A stretch of DNA of 64,000 nucleotides from Sparassis latifolia. Its lineage: Eukaryota > Basidiomycota > Agaricomycetes > Polyporales > Sparassidaceae. This document shows, piece after piece, positions 1 through 10,758 of this stretch. The stretch spans positions 2,108,001 through 2,172,000 of the forward strand of contig CM031563.1 of assembly GCA_018466975.1 (NCBI GenBank). Reading direction: 5' to 3'. How positions within the stretch are numbered: position 1 is the stretch's first letter; each line of letters starts with the position of its first letter. The notes under the pieces were generated by a model. That model was given only the letters and a program-made list of their open reading frames with translations. It ran no database searches and had not been told where the DNA came from. Both the position numbers and the translations under genes were made by a program.

Positions 1-389
1 AGGTGGGGTTATTAGATATGAACCACTTCAAAGCTGTCATGATGCTACCTGACATAAGTAAATGTATCATGCTATAAAATGTGGTCAACCATCCATCTTA
101 CTACATTTGTTATATGAAGTCAGTCACCCTGATGCACAAGCGGGGGGCAAGATCTGGAGATCTGACCCTATGTACCCCCCATAGTCACAATGATCAATTG
201 CTGGGGTCTCTAATTTAAACTTTTTGGCTAACTTTCTAGCATACTCAGAACCTTGACCCCATTATTATCTGAAGACATTCCTTTGCTACTATAAAGTGCA
301 ACTGTGTCATAATACAGGGTTAAATGGGAGGGAGGGATGATAGATGGAGACATGCATGGCTTCGAGGGGCCTTTCAGCCACTGAGATTG
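1..389. other. no gene seen
   Basis: No reading frame, RNA gene or clear repeat could be supported here. It is the approach to the satellite blocks that begin at about 390. Confidence 0.5.
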
Positions 390-660
390 CTGCATGGTGG
401 CACTTCACTTTATAAATCCCCTACTACAAGTTTCAGACAGTCCTCCAAGTTTAACAAACTTTGCCAAAGAAGGAGAGCCAGGTTGGCGACTTTTTGGCAA
501 ATTGAGTCTCGCCATCACCAGAATGTAAAGCCATGGTTTGCCATATATCAGAAACTCATAAAATGGTGGCACTGCACTATATATGACAGCTACGATAAGT
601 TTCAGACAGGACTCCATGTTGTAAAAACTCCACCAGAGATGTAGTGTCAGGTTAGTGATT
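390..660 (+). repeat. 168-bp satellite, about 1.5 units
   Basis: The segment carries the landmarks of the 168-bp family: a CTCATAAAATGGTGGCACT block, an 'agccaggttggcgacttttt' block and a 'gtaaagccatgg' block. The same sequence recurs in reverse at 2115-3020 and forward at 3025-3320 and 16106-16930. The short reading frames on both strands here are products of the repeat, not genes. Confidence 0.8.
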
Positions 661-689
661 AGATGTCTTGCTGAGTTCAAGCACTGCCA

Positions 690-1085
690 GCATTATGATG
701 GTGAACCAATCACTGACTAATAACACCATGTCAGTGGGCCCACTGCTCATTCATTGTACATTGGCAGTGAGCTCATTGCTGAGAGAAACATGTCCTGGTA
801 ATTGCCTACCCCCTGGCCTGTGGCAGTAGGCCCATCTTTTATCTGATACTCTTGGAGATGGGCCTACTGCTCAGCTATTGTACTCTGGCTATAGGCCCAT
901 TGGTGACGATAACATGCTCTGGCAATGGCCAATCCTCTGACCTTTGGTGGTGAGCCTATTCTTCATCTTACACTCGTGGTGATAGGCATACTGCTCAGCT
1001 ATTGTACTCTGGCTATGGGCCTATTGATGGAGATAATATGCTCTGGCAATGGCCAACCCTCTGACCTTTGGCAGTCAGCCCATTC
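690..1085 (+). repeat. GGGCCCA minisatellite, long-unit variant
   Basis: GGGCCCA-type blocks alternate with segments carrying CATGCTCTGGCAATGGCC and CTCTGACCTTTGG. The combined repeat is about 125 bp: a spacer of about 59 bp plus two units of about 33 bp. The same composite unit is clearest at 3600-4140 and, in reverse, at 39500-40700. Confidence 0.8.
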
Positions 1086-1180
1086 AGTCATGTTTGTGAA
1101 CTGAACTCCCATTTACTCTGACATTGTTATGAACTGGACAGCCAGCGGACGTCGGCCCATCGGTCTGTGTAAGGAGTTGT
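1086..1180 (+). repeat. conserved border block of the minisatellite arrays
   Basis: The block reads TCAGTCATGTT, then GAACTGAACTCCCATTTA, then CATTGTTATGAACTGGACAG. Related copies lie at about 4503-4557, 14196-14285, 29248-29275 and 39308-39400, and in reverse at 17585-17665. Most copies adjoin a 33-bp array, so it may be the terminal part of a mobile element that carries the array. That is inference; no transposase or target duplication was found with it. Confidence 0.6.
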
Positions 1181-2110
1181 AAGCGATCAGCTCATGGCAG
1201 AAAGAGAATGCTAGAGCGATCGGCCCACTGCCATAGGAGTATTTCTGAGCGATCAGCCCATCGTCATGGTGCTACTATTATATAGGCATGAGCCCACCAC
1301 CATGGTAATAGTTCTGAGCGATTGGCCCACTGCCATAGGTGTATTTTTGAGCGATTGGCTGAGCACCACTAGGGCTATTATACAGCCATTGGCCCACCGC
1401 CATAGGTAGTGTTCTGAGTGATGGGCCCACCGCCATAGGTACATTTCTGAGTGATGGGCTCACTGTCACTGGGGCTATTATACAGCCATCGGCTGACCAC
1501 CATAGGTAGTGTTCTGAGCGATGGGCCCCACCACCACAGGTAGTGTTCTGAGTGATGGGCCCACCACCATAGATAGTGTTCTGAGCAATGGGCCCACCGC
1601 CATAGGTATATTTCTGGGCGATGGGCCCACCACCACTGGGGCTATTATACAGCCATTGGCCGACCACCATAGGTAGTGTTCTGAGCGATGGGCCCACCGC
1701 CACTGGGGCTATTATACCGCCATCGGCCGACCACCATAGGTAGTGTTCTGAGCGATGGGCCCACCACCATAGGTATATTTCTGAGCAATGGGCCCACTGC
1801 CATGATGCCATTATACAGCCATTGGTCCACCACCACCATGGTAGTACTGAGTGATCGGCCGACTGCCAGGGGTAGATTCTGAGCCACCGGCCGACCGCCT
1901 CAGGGCTACTATACAGCCATCGGCCCACCACCATAGGTAGTGTTCTGAGCGATGGGTGTTATTCTAAGCAGTGGGCCCACCACCATAGGGGTACTTCTGA
2001 GCAGTGGGCCCATCACCATAATGCTATTACTTAGTGATGGGCTCACTGCCATAGGAGTACCTCTGAGCAGTGGGCTCACTGACATGGTGTTATTAGTCAG
2101 TGATTGATTC
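1181..2110 (-). repeat. 33-bp GGGCCCA minisatellite, reverse orientation
   Basis: There are more than 20 degenerate units of about 33 bp, each with a GGGCCCA core, a CCATAGG block and a TTCTGAG block. As 33 is a multiple of three and the unit lacks stops in several frames, long apparent proteins of period 11 residues arise on both strands, including one of 218 residues. None should be read as a gene. Confidence 0.9.
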
Positions 2111-2114
2111 ACTA

Positions 2115-3020
2115 TTATAATGCTGGCAGTGCCTGGACTCAGCAAGACACCTAATCGCTAACCTGATACTACATCTCTGGTGGAGTTTTTACAACATGGA
2201 GTCCTGCCTGAAACTTATCGTAGCTGTCATATAGAGTGCAGTGCCACCATTTTATGAGTTTCTGATATATGGCAAACCATGGCTTTACATTTTGGTGATG
2301 GCGAGACTCAAGCTGCCAAGAAGTCGCCAACCTGGCTGTCCTTCTCTGGCTAAGTATGTTAAACTTGGAGGACTGTTTGAAACTTGTAGCAGAGGATTTA
2401 TAAAGTTAAATTCCATCATTTTATGAGTTCCTAGCATATGGCGAGCCATGGCTTTACATCCTGGTAATGGTGTGACTCAACCTAGTAAAAAACTTGCCAA
2501 CCTGGCTCTCCTTCTTTGGTGAAGTTTGTTAAACTTGGAGGACTGTCTGAAACTTGTGGAAGAGGACTTATAAAGTTAAATTCCATCATTTTAGGAGTTT
2601 CTAGTATATGATGAGCCATGGCTTTACATCCTGGTAATGGTATGACTCAACTAGTAAGAAACTCGCCAACCTAGCTCTCCTTTGTTAAACTTGGAGGACT
2701 GTCTGATACTTGTAGTAGGGCATTAATAAAGTGAAGTGCCACCATTCTATGAGTTCCTGGTATATGGCGAGCCATGGCCTCACATTCTGGTGAAGGTGAG
2801 ACTCAACCAGTAAAAAACTCAGCAATTTGGCTCTTCTTCTCTGGCAAAGTTCACAAAACTTGGAGCACTATCTGGAATTCATAGTAGTTGGTATATAAAG
2901 TAAAGCACCACAATTTCATGAGTTTCTGATAGATGTTGAGCCATGGCTTCACATCCTGATGATGGCTAGACTTAATCTGGTGATTCTCCACTAACCTGGC
3001 GGTCCTTCTCTGGTAAAGTT
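2115..3020 (-). repeat. 168-bp satellite array, reverse orientation, about 5 units
   Basis: The landmark 'ttttatgagtttctgatat' or a close variant recurs at about 2255, 2422, 2590, 2745 and 2915, a spacing of about 155-170 bp. Units differ at many positions. The block is inverted relative to 390-660 and 3025-3320. Confidence 0.85.
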
Positions 3021-3024
3021 AATT

Positions 3025-3320
3025 CAACTTGAAGCACTGTTTCAAACAGTCCTCCAAGTTTAACATACTTAGCCAGAGAAGGACAGCCAGGTTGGCGACT
3101 TCTTGGCAGCTTGAGTTTCACCATCACCAAAATGTAAAGCCATGGTTTGCCATATATCAGAAACTCATAAAATGGTGGCACTGCACTCTATACGACAGCT
3201 ACGATAAGTTTCAGGCAGGACTCCATGTTGTAAAAACTCCACCAGAGATGTAGTATCAGGTTAGCGATTAGGTGTCTTGCTGAGTCCAGGCACTGCCAGT
3301 ATTATGATGGTAAACCAATT
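3025..3320 (+). repeat. 168-bp satellite, forward, partial array
   Basis: This is a near mirror image of 2115-2400 and it meets that array head-on at about 3020-3030. It leads into the forward 33-bp array just as 390-690 does. Confidence 0.8.
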
Positions 3321-4740
3321 ACTGACTAATAACACCATGTCGGTGAGCCCACTTCTCAGAGGTACCCCTATGGTGGTGAGCCCATCAGTAAATAATAGCA
3401 TCATGATGATGGGCCCACTGCTCAGAACAACTCCTATGGCAGTGGGCCCACTGCTCATTCATTGTACATTGGCAGTGAGCTCATTGCTAGGAGAAACATG
3501 TCCTGGTGATTGCCTACCCCCTGGCCTGTGGCAGTAGGCCCATCTTTCATCTGATACTCTTGGAGATGGGCCCACTGCTCAGCTATTGTACTCTGGCTAT
3601 GGGCCTATTGGTGGCGATAACATGCTCTGGTGATGGCCAACCCTCTGACCTTTGGTGGTGAGCCCAGTCTTCATCTTACACTCATGGCGATGGGCCCACT
3701 GCTCATTGATCATACTTTGGCAGTGGGCCCATTGCTCAGAGAAACATGCTGTGATGATGGCCAACACTCTGACCTTTGGCAGTGGGCCCATTCTTCATCT
3801 TACACTCATGGCAATGGGCCCACTGCTCCTTGATTATACTCTAGCGGTGGGCCCATTGATGGTGACAACATGCTTTGGTGTTGGCCAACCCTCTGACCTT
3901 TGACTACTCTGGTGGTGGGCCCATTGCTGGGAGAAACATGCCCTGGAGATGGCCAACTCTCTGGCCTTTGGCAGTGGGCTGATTGCTGGTGGAAACATAT
4001 TCTGACGATGACCTATGCCATAGGTGCTTGCAGTAAGGCCCTGACTGAGGGTACTTTGGCGATGGGCCCATTGCTGGCAGTAACATGCTCTGGCGATGGC
4101 CAACCCTCTGACCTTTGGCAGTGAGCCTATCCTTCATCTTACACTCTTGGCAGTGGGCCCACTGCTCAAAACATCACCTATGGTGGTGGCTCACTGCTCA
4201 GAAGTACCCCTATGGCGGTGGGCCCACTGCTTAGAACATCACCTATGGCAGTGGGCCCACTGCTCAGAAGTGCCTCTATGGCGGTGGGCCCATCGCTAAA
4301 TAATAGCATTATGGCGATGGGCCCACTGCTCAGAAGTACTCCTATGGCAGTGAGCCCATTACTCAGAACTACCCTCATAACAGTGGGCCCATCACTCCAG
4401 CCTTCCCTTCATCGCCATAGGCCCATCACTGACAGCTCTCTATACAAACCGATGGGCCAACGTCCACTGGCAGTCCAGTTCATGATATGATGAATAAGCC
4501 CACTGCCACACACCTTTCAGTCATGTTACCTGAACTGAACTCCCATTTACCCTGACAGTGGTGATGGGCCCACTGCTCATTGATTATACTTTGGCGGTGG
4601 GCCCATTGATGGCGATAATATGCTCTGATGATGGCCAACCCTCTGACCTTTGACTACTCTGGTGGTGAGCCCATTGCTGGAAGAAACATGCTCTGGTAAT
4701 GGCTAACCCTCTGGCCTTTGGCAGTGGGCAGATTGCTGAT
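3321..4740 (+). repeat. 33-bp and composite GGGCCCA arrays, forward
   Basis: From 3330 to 3470 and 4150 to 4400 the units are the simple 33-bp type; between them, and at 4555-4740, the composite type of about 125 bp dominates. Many units carry the perfect 16-bp palindrome GCAGTGGGCCCACTGC. A border block (about 4503-4557) interrupts the array. It ends abruptly at about 4742 against hAT coding sequence. Confidence 0.85.
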
Positions 4741-4744
4741 GGAA

Positions 4745-5689
4745 ACATGTGCATGCGACAGTGCACGAAGACCTTGTGCACATCTCGAGCCACTGTCCAC
4801 CTCGAGGGCATCCAGTATTCCGGCCGCCCAGTCTTCATCAAGGTCTGGAATTCACAGTCCTCGACAATTGTGAAGAGGCGCAGGCTTTCAGACACCCAAT
4901 GTATGATCTCTGCGCTGGCACAGGAAGATCAGCAAATCTCATCTGTATGAAGCCGTGTCAAGTTCAGCTCACCAGGACTCAGTGTGAGTGTGCTGGTGAA
5001 CACTGTAAGTCACTTTGCTTTTCCCTTTGCACTCAAACGATGTGGTTATGGAACCTGACCACGCGAATTTCTCCACAGCTGGGCACACATCATCTGCTGT
5101 CTTCATTGCATCTGCTGCCATCAGTGCTTCCTCCCCCCAGCATCTTTGGACATGCTTTCGGAGATTCCCCATGGAAGACTTATCACCTTTATCTGTCCAT
5201 CTCGATATCTTGGTCTTACACCCGCAGTTTGCACAATGGAAGACGTGCGCATGCACCAGATTTCCCATCAACTTTGATTGTTACATTGGGCTTATAGAAA
5301 GCATATGCAGGGGAGGTCCAATCTTCCTGGGCCTCTTTTGCCACTATGGGGTAAGTGATTTGAATATTGACATGTGTATGGTACTCATGGAGCTGTTCTT
5401 CAGGAGTCTTCTCTGTGGAATTCGAGCATGAGCTAGATGGTGAGTCAACATCAAGTCATCAGAGCTGACATGTCTATCAGGCACCTCGCATTCATCTTTG
5501 ACATCCTTAACATGCACATGGTGATCACATCTGAGTGGAGCAGGGGGAGGAATCGGAGGATCTTCACCTTCAATGTGCTTCTTTTTGTGAGAAGGATTGC
5601 CTGATTGAGTTGCACATCATTTCACCATGAGGTTGATGGGTCCATCTTCCTGGGCTGGTTAGCTCTTGCTAAGTACTTTTGCTTGTGAT
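4745..5689 (-). pseudogene. hAT transposase relic 1, BED finger and start of core (5' half)
   Basis: Read on the minus strand, this segment encodes the N-terminal part of a fungal hAT transposase. A BED-type zinc finger lies at about 5240-5120, with a CxxC pair after HVFH and the downstream LRKHVQRCWGEEAL. After a GT..AG intron at about 4980-4920 comes SESLRLFTIVEDCEF and LMKTGRPEYW, matching the start of the transposase core. It stops dead at about 4745 in the minisatellite. Frameshifts and stops occur at 5300-5690, where only scattered coding such as AKEAQEDWTSPAYAFYKPN is readable. An LTR element interrupts the relic at 5690; its 5' end continues at 10579-10758. A homologous plus-strand copy lies at 10759-13444. 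The family call is firm; the exon limits are approximate. Confidence 0.85.
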
Positions 5690-6525
5690 TGTTACGGGGG
5701 CCAGTCGTGCCACCGTACATCCGGTTCGTCATCTAGTGACTAGGCCTTCACAAGGGCTCAAGTCAATCGTGAGGGGTCCGACCTCCAGTCACAGCGATGA
5801 CCAGAGGTCGGCCCAGTGGAGCTGTCTTATGAATGCTTGGCCGCTGTCTGCGGACCAAGGTCGATCTGTCGCACAGATGTAGATGGTAAAACTGGTTGAT
5901 GTGTAACCAGGACAAGATGGGGACTCCAGCTTGTCCTGTCGGTCTTATATACAAGTACAGGCGTCTGTCTACCTGTAATACTAGAACTACGATTGGTCCA
6001 TCGGTATCAATACAAGGGCACAGGGTTCGTATACCTGTCCCACGGTTGTGAGAATGCTGAGTCAGTCATGACTCTGCGTGAGAGACAATCTGTCCATATG
6101 GGGAATAGGTCGTGCTGCAAAGACAAGGCAGCAGCGAGGTCGTCGTGCGTCTAGCGCATGTATCAGGGTCTAGGGCCATGCCCATGAGGTCCGGTATCTA
6201 TATCGTAAAGGTAAGGCAGAGGTGAGGTGCACATGCCTTTGTCGTGTGTGTGATAGGAAGAGGATCCAAGCCTGGATCTCGCCTATGAGGTAAACATGCC
6301 TTGAGCACAAGGCGCATATCGTCAGATGATCTTGTAGATCCGGTACAGCCCTAAGATAAGGGTTCTGGATAGATAAGGGCGATGACCATGATGACATCAT
6401 GGTCATGTGGTCAGTGACGTCATTGTCACATGGTCAATCTAGGCTCTGTGACATCATTGTCACGAGATCGGTAAAGGTAAAGGCGGAAGTCGTCCACGCG
6501 TTCCTCAGAGAGGAGCTTTGTAACA
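5690..6525. repeat. left LTR, 836 bp
   Basis: It is identical to the right LTR except for three positions I could find by eye: 5769, 5990 and 6453, each a CpG in one copy and TpG or CpA in the other. Near its right end it holds a cluster of TGACGTCA and TGACATCA palindromes (6390-6470), resembling cAMP-response/ATF-type sites. Confidence 0.95.
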
Positions 6526-9500
6526 TCAGCTCCCATTCAGGTCTTCAATTCCCTGGATTGAAGTCGTCAAGAAAGTCGGTAGGGAAATGGAATGGAGAAA
6601 TTCCATGTATCGTTGTTCGTCGTGTCATGTCATCGCATGATTCTGGGTAAATCAGAGGCGGAAAATGAAAAAATTGACCTGGGTGTTAATCCAGCTCGCA
6701 AACTTCGTTTTTTTGTCGCCGCATCCCTTTAGGACTGCTCGCTCCAACTGCAAGTCTTCTGTTCGTCTTCTTCTCATAAGCTATTCAGCTATGTTCATCG
6801 TTCATCTTCTTCTCATAAGCTGTTCAGCTATGTTCATCGTCTTCCATTAGTCTTGTTTCTTTGTGCTTTCGCACGGTGAATGGTCAACTCACATTGCCCA
6901 TTCTTCCCTACTACTACCCCGCCTAAAAATCAGGAGGGCTCATAGAGTAGCGATGTCTTCAAAAATTCGCAAGATGGAAAGAGAATGTGGTGGAAGGAGG
7001 AGGGGGGAAAAATTTGCCCTTGTGGGAGGGTTCCTCGTCCTCGACACTCTTGGTTCCTGATTCCACTCGTCACTCCTCGATTCCACTCGTTCCTCGCACC
7101 CGGGCACTCGGGCTCATTCTGGCTCGGATATATCCTCGCCTACTATCCCCTTCGCTCCCATTCAAAAAACCAGTACCCTGGATGAAACCGATAAAAACAG
7201 GTAACAAATCGTAAGGGAAAAAGAGGGTGGGACAAATATCGTCTTCTAGTTTTAAGTCATTGCGGACAAGTATCGTCTTCTAGTTTCAAGTCATTGCGGA
7301 CAAGTATCGTCTAGTTTTAAGTCGTTACGGACAAATGTCGTCTTCTAGTTTTAAGTCATTGTGGACATGTATCGTGGTTGGCTGGTCATCGTCAATGCCA
7401 GCATGGTTAATCGTCTTCTGGTGAGCGATAGCTCCCATTCAGGTTTCATGTCTTCGATGTTTCTAATCATCGGGATAATTGTGGCCTTATCTTGGGTTGA
7501 TACCGCACTTTGTCGGTTATCTTCCTTCACATTCCGTGAATGCCATAATCCTGCCTTTCGGCTTTCATCAAGGTCGTTCGTCCTTCTGATAACCTTTCTG
7601 CACCCCGGGTATCTCGCCCTACTAGGTGTTCTCAGCAAAGGTTCAGATCAAATATCCAATGGTAAGCGATAGCTCCCATTCACGTTTCATGTCCGGTTTC
7701 ATGTCTTCATCATTAAAGTACCCTAGCCTAGGTTTGAACTACCCCGGCCTAGCGTGATACTTCATCGAATATTTCATGTCGGGTCTTGTCATGTGTTGGT
7801 GTCAAATGAAATCGACTACCTCCATCCATATTCCATGGATGCCCTATTCATCGCTGTGTCGTATATCGAATTTCGTCTGTTTGTCAAGTTTATTCTTCCA
7901 GATGATGAGACAACAGTCTACATCAAATCCAAGGATCGGCCGTTGTGACCCAGTATCCTTTCTATCCATGGGGAACTACCCCGCGCATGTCATCAAAAGT
8001 GCCATATCAAAGGCTGTCATTCATAGTAGTTTCGCCCATTGAGATCTGTCTGATCGTCGAGGGTTGCTAGACCTATTTAGGCATCTAGCATCGGGTGTCG
8101 TTATCGTGGTGGTCAACAAAGGACCGTCTGGGACTTCCAGACATCATCGAATGAGTCATGTCTGTCTGATCATGCTCGAGTCGTCATCGTGGTGGTCAAC
8201 AAAGGACCATTAGGGGTTTCCTAATATCAGGTGTCGTTATCGGGGATTGGAGTGTCATGTACTGTTAACTCCAAGTCGTTCTTCGGTGATGTGATCTTTT
8301 GTTAAGTTCAATCATCAGGCTAATCGTCGCCTCGTCGAACCTTCGGCCTAGGTTCGGTATGGATCATTGGTTTATATGGAGAGCCAGGATCCGTCTTCTG
8401 TCAGAACCTTTTACTATGTCATTCAAGGTTCATCCAGGTTCAGTTTCTTTATCGTCGAGAGCTGTGATCGACGGTCGTCGTTCAGATCCTTTTGTTACAT
8501 CAGGATCTTCTTCGGATTGTCGGTTTCTTTAATGTCGAGAGCCTCTTCGACAGGGAATGGTTTTGAAGTGTCAACTCGCGGTATCTTCAAACATTCCATG
8601 GTCATCAACTCGTAATGGCATCGAGTTGTCAATCTTTCTGCACCCCAGGTAACTCGCCATGCAGAGTGTTCTCAGCCAAGATCTATCGTTTGTTTATAGT
8701 GGAGAGCGAGTGTCCACTTGCTCAGTCCGAGCTCCCATTCAGGGATCACAATCATCAAATGGTCATCAGATCGGACTCAATTAAGAGTCTACAGTTTATA
8801 CGGTTTATACGGGTTGCCATTCCCGGGATCAATCTGCACTGTGGGTATCTCGCCGCACTCGGTGTTGTCAGCCATGATCATCAAGTGTGCGACTTAAGTC
8901 CTTCATCAAAGGCTGCGCACCATCCTCAGTTCATCACGGTCCATAGAATCGGTACTAATTCTACGGTGGCCAAACCTTTCCAATTCGCAGTCACATGCGG
9001 CTCGTACATGTCTTTGATTATTACACATGTCGTAGCTTTCCTCGCATGAGGGGATTCGACCCCTGAGAGTCACCCAATGAAGGGTAAACTCTTGAGAGTT
9101 CGTCTCGGACAAGGTGCCAATCAATTGTCTTTTGAAAATCTGGTCTCACCTAGGAATGACCAAACAAGGGTCTTCTTCGTCGTTCCAATGTTGGATATCG
9201 AGAGAATGGAGTGTCAATCGCGGTATCTCCATCTCTGTCGTCACAGGTGTCCTAATGTTAATGGACAAGGTCGAGGTCAAGAGAATGGAGTGTCAAATCA
9301 CGGTATCTCCATCTCTGTTATCACAGGTGTCCTAATGTTATGCTGTCTGCGAACATGGACAAGTCAAGGTCGGGTAGTGTCGTCCTAAGGTAACCGTCGC
9401 CTTGGTCGGTCAAGGAATATATCATGACACGGTCACTGTCTGTGAACCGGTCGAGGTCGGGGTCGTCAGATCAGCTCTAAACCATAGGAGGTTGAGCAGT

Positions 9501-9742
9501 GAATAACTATCTTGTCCTAATGTCATGGGACAAGACGAGGAATCAAGTGTAAGGTAACCGTCGCCTTAGTCGGTCGGATGAGCTGTCTGCTCAGGACACA
9601 GTTGCTGTCTGCAAACTGGTCGAAGTTGTCAAGGTGAGCTGTCTGCTCATGACACAGTTGCTGTCTGCAAACTGGTCTAGTTCGTCGTAAAGTCAGCTCT
9701 AAACCATAGGAGGTTGAGCAATGAATAATGATCTTGTCCTAA
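6526..9742. other. non-coding interior of the LTR element
   Basis: No retroviral-type protein is visible in any frame. The interior has dispersed direct repeats. AGCTCCCATTCAG recurs at about 6528, 7432, 7669 and 8729. A segment reading CTGCACCCCGGGTATCTCGCC and variants recurs at about 7595, 8636 and 8829. A unit of about 96 bp is duplicated at about 9195-9345, and another is partly repeated at 9565-9690. This repeat-rich, coding-free structure fits a large retrotransposon derivative (LARD). Confidence 0.75.
7228..7375. repeat. 34-bp tandem repeat, 4 units
   Basis: Units read GACAAGTATCGTCTTCTAGT followed by TTTAAGTCATTGCG. There are four near-identical copies, the third shorter by 3 bp, inside the LTR element. 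Confidence 0.85.
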
Positions 9743-10578
9743 TGTTACGGGGGCCAGTCGTGCCACCGTACATCCGGTTCGTCATCTAGTGACTAGGCCT
9801 TCACAAGGGCTCAAGTCAATCATGAGGGGTCCGACCTCCAGTCACAGCGATGACCAGAGGTCGGCCCAGTGGAGCTGTCTTATGAATGCTTGGCCGCTGT
9901 CTGCGGACCAAGGTCGATCTGTCGCACAGATGTAGATGGTAAAACTGGTTGATGTGTAACCAGGACAAGATGGGGACTCCAGCTTGTCCTGTCGGTCTTA
10001 TATACAAGTACAGGCGTCTGTCTACCTGTAATACTAGAACTATGATTGGTCCATCGGTATCAATACAAGGGCACAGGGTTCGTATACCTGTCCCACGGTT
10101 GTGAGAATGCTGAGTCAGTCATGACTCTGCGTGAGAGACAATCTGTCCATATGGGGAATAGGTCGTGCTGCAAAGACAAGGCAGCAGCGAGGTCGTCGTG
10201 CGTCTAGCGCATGTATCAGGGTCTAGGGCCATGCCCATGAGGTCCGGTATCTATATCGTAAAGGTAAGGCAGAGGTGAGGTGCACATGCCTTTGTCGTGT
10301 GTGTGATAGGAAGAGGATCCAAGCCTGGATCTCGCCTATGAGGTAAACATGCCTTGAGCACAAGGCGCATATCGTCAGATGATCTTGTAGATCCGGTACA
10401 GCCCTAAGATAAGGGTTCTGGATAGATAAGGGCGATGACCATGATGACATCATGGTCATGTGGTCAGTGACGTCATTGTCACATGGTCAATCTAGGCTCT
10501 GTGACGTCATTGTCACGAGATCGGTAAAGGTAAAGGCGGAAGTCGTCCACGCGTTCCTCAGAGAGGAGCTTTGTAACA
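9743..10578. repeat. right LTR, 836 bp
   Basis: Same ends and length as the left LTR. At 10506 it keeps the CpG that the left copy lost, and at 9822 and 10043 it has lost the CpG that the left copy keeps. Confidence 0.95.
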
Positions 10579-10758
10579 GTGATATGTAGTTCATGAAGTA
10601 AGGTTTTGAGAAGGCTGTTGCCGAAAATCTTAAGGAGATCTCCAAGAGTCTCTCAAGCCCATGGGTGCCGCGCAGGTATAAAGGGTCAGTATGATTATAC
10701 CCATACCCGTACCCTCGACCCTCCCTCACGGATACAGGTACCCCCCTGCTCTGCACTA
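10579..10758 (-). mobile_element. 5' end of hAT relic 1 with terminal inverted repeat
   Basis: After the GTGAT duplication, the minus strand continues the hAT reading with ERLLEISLRFSATAF. The segment ends at 10743-10758 with CCCCTGCTCTGCACTA, which in the minus orientation is the outer end TAGTGCAGAGCAGGGG. The same 16 bp closes hAT relic 2 at 13594-13609, so both are termini of one family. Joined to 4745-5689, this gives a minus-strand hAT element of about 1.1 kb before the LTR element landed, with its 3' end lost. Confidence 0.75.

Larger units (their letters stand above)
5690..10578. mobile_element. LTR retrotransposon without visible coding genes (LARD-like), 4,889 bp
   Basis: Two 836-bp direct repeats, 5690-6525 and 9743-10578, begin TGTTACGGGGGCC and end GGAGCTTTGTAACA, giving TG..CA ends with a 6-bp terminal inverted repeat. 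The element is flanked by the 5-bp duplication GTGAT (5685-5689 and 10579-10583). The 3,217-bp interior has only short unrelated frames, and no Gag, protease, reverse transcriptase or integrase motif was seen. No clear primer-binding site follows either LTR, so orientation is undecided. Nearly identical LTRs imply recent insertion, so it was probably moved by enzymes of another element. It lies inside hAT relic 1. Confidence 0.93.

Noticed and set aside
1181..2110. CRISPR-like array
   Set aside because: The units are contiguous and degenerate with no unique spacers, and the organism is a eukaryote by its introns.
5690..10578. Segmental duplication of 836 bp instead of an LTR pair
   Set aside because: The repeats have TG..CA ends, and a 5-bp duplication (GTGAT) lies exactly outside the pair. 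The hAT reading also continues across the join, all of which fit an LTR element.
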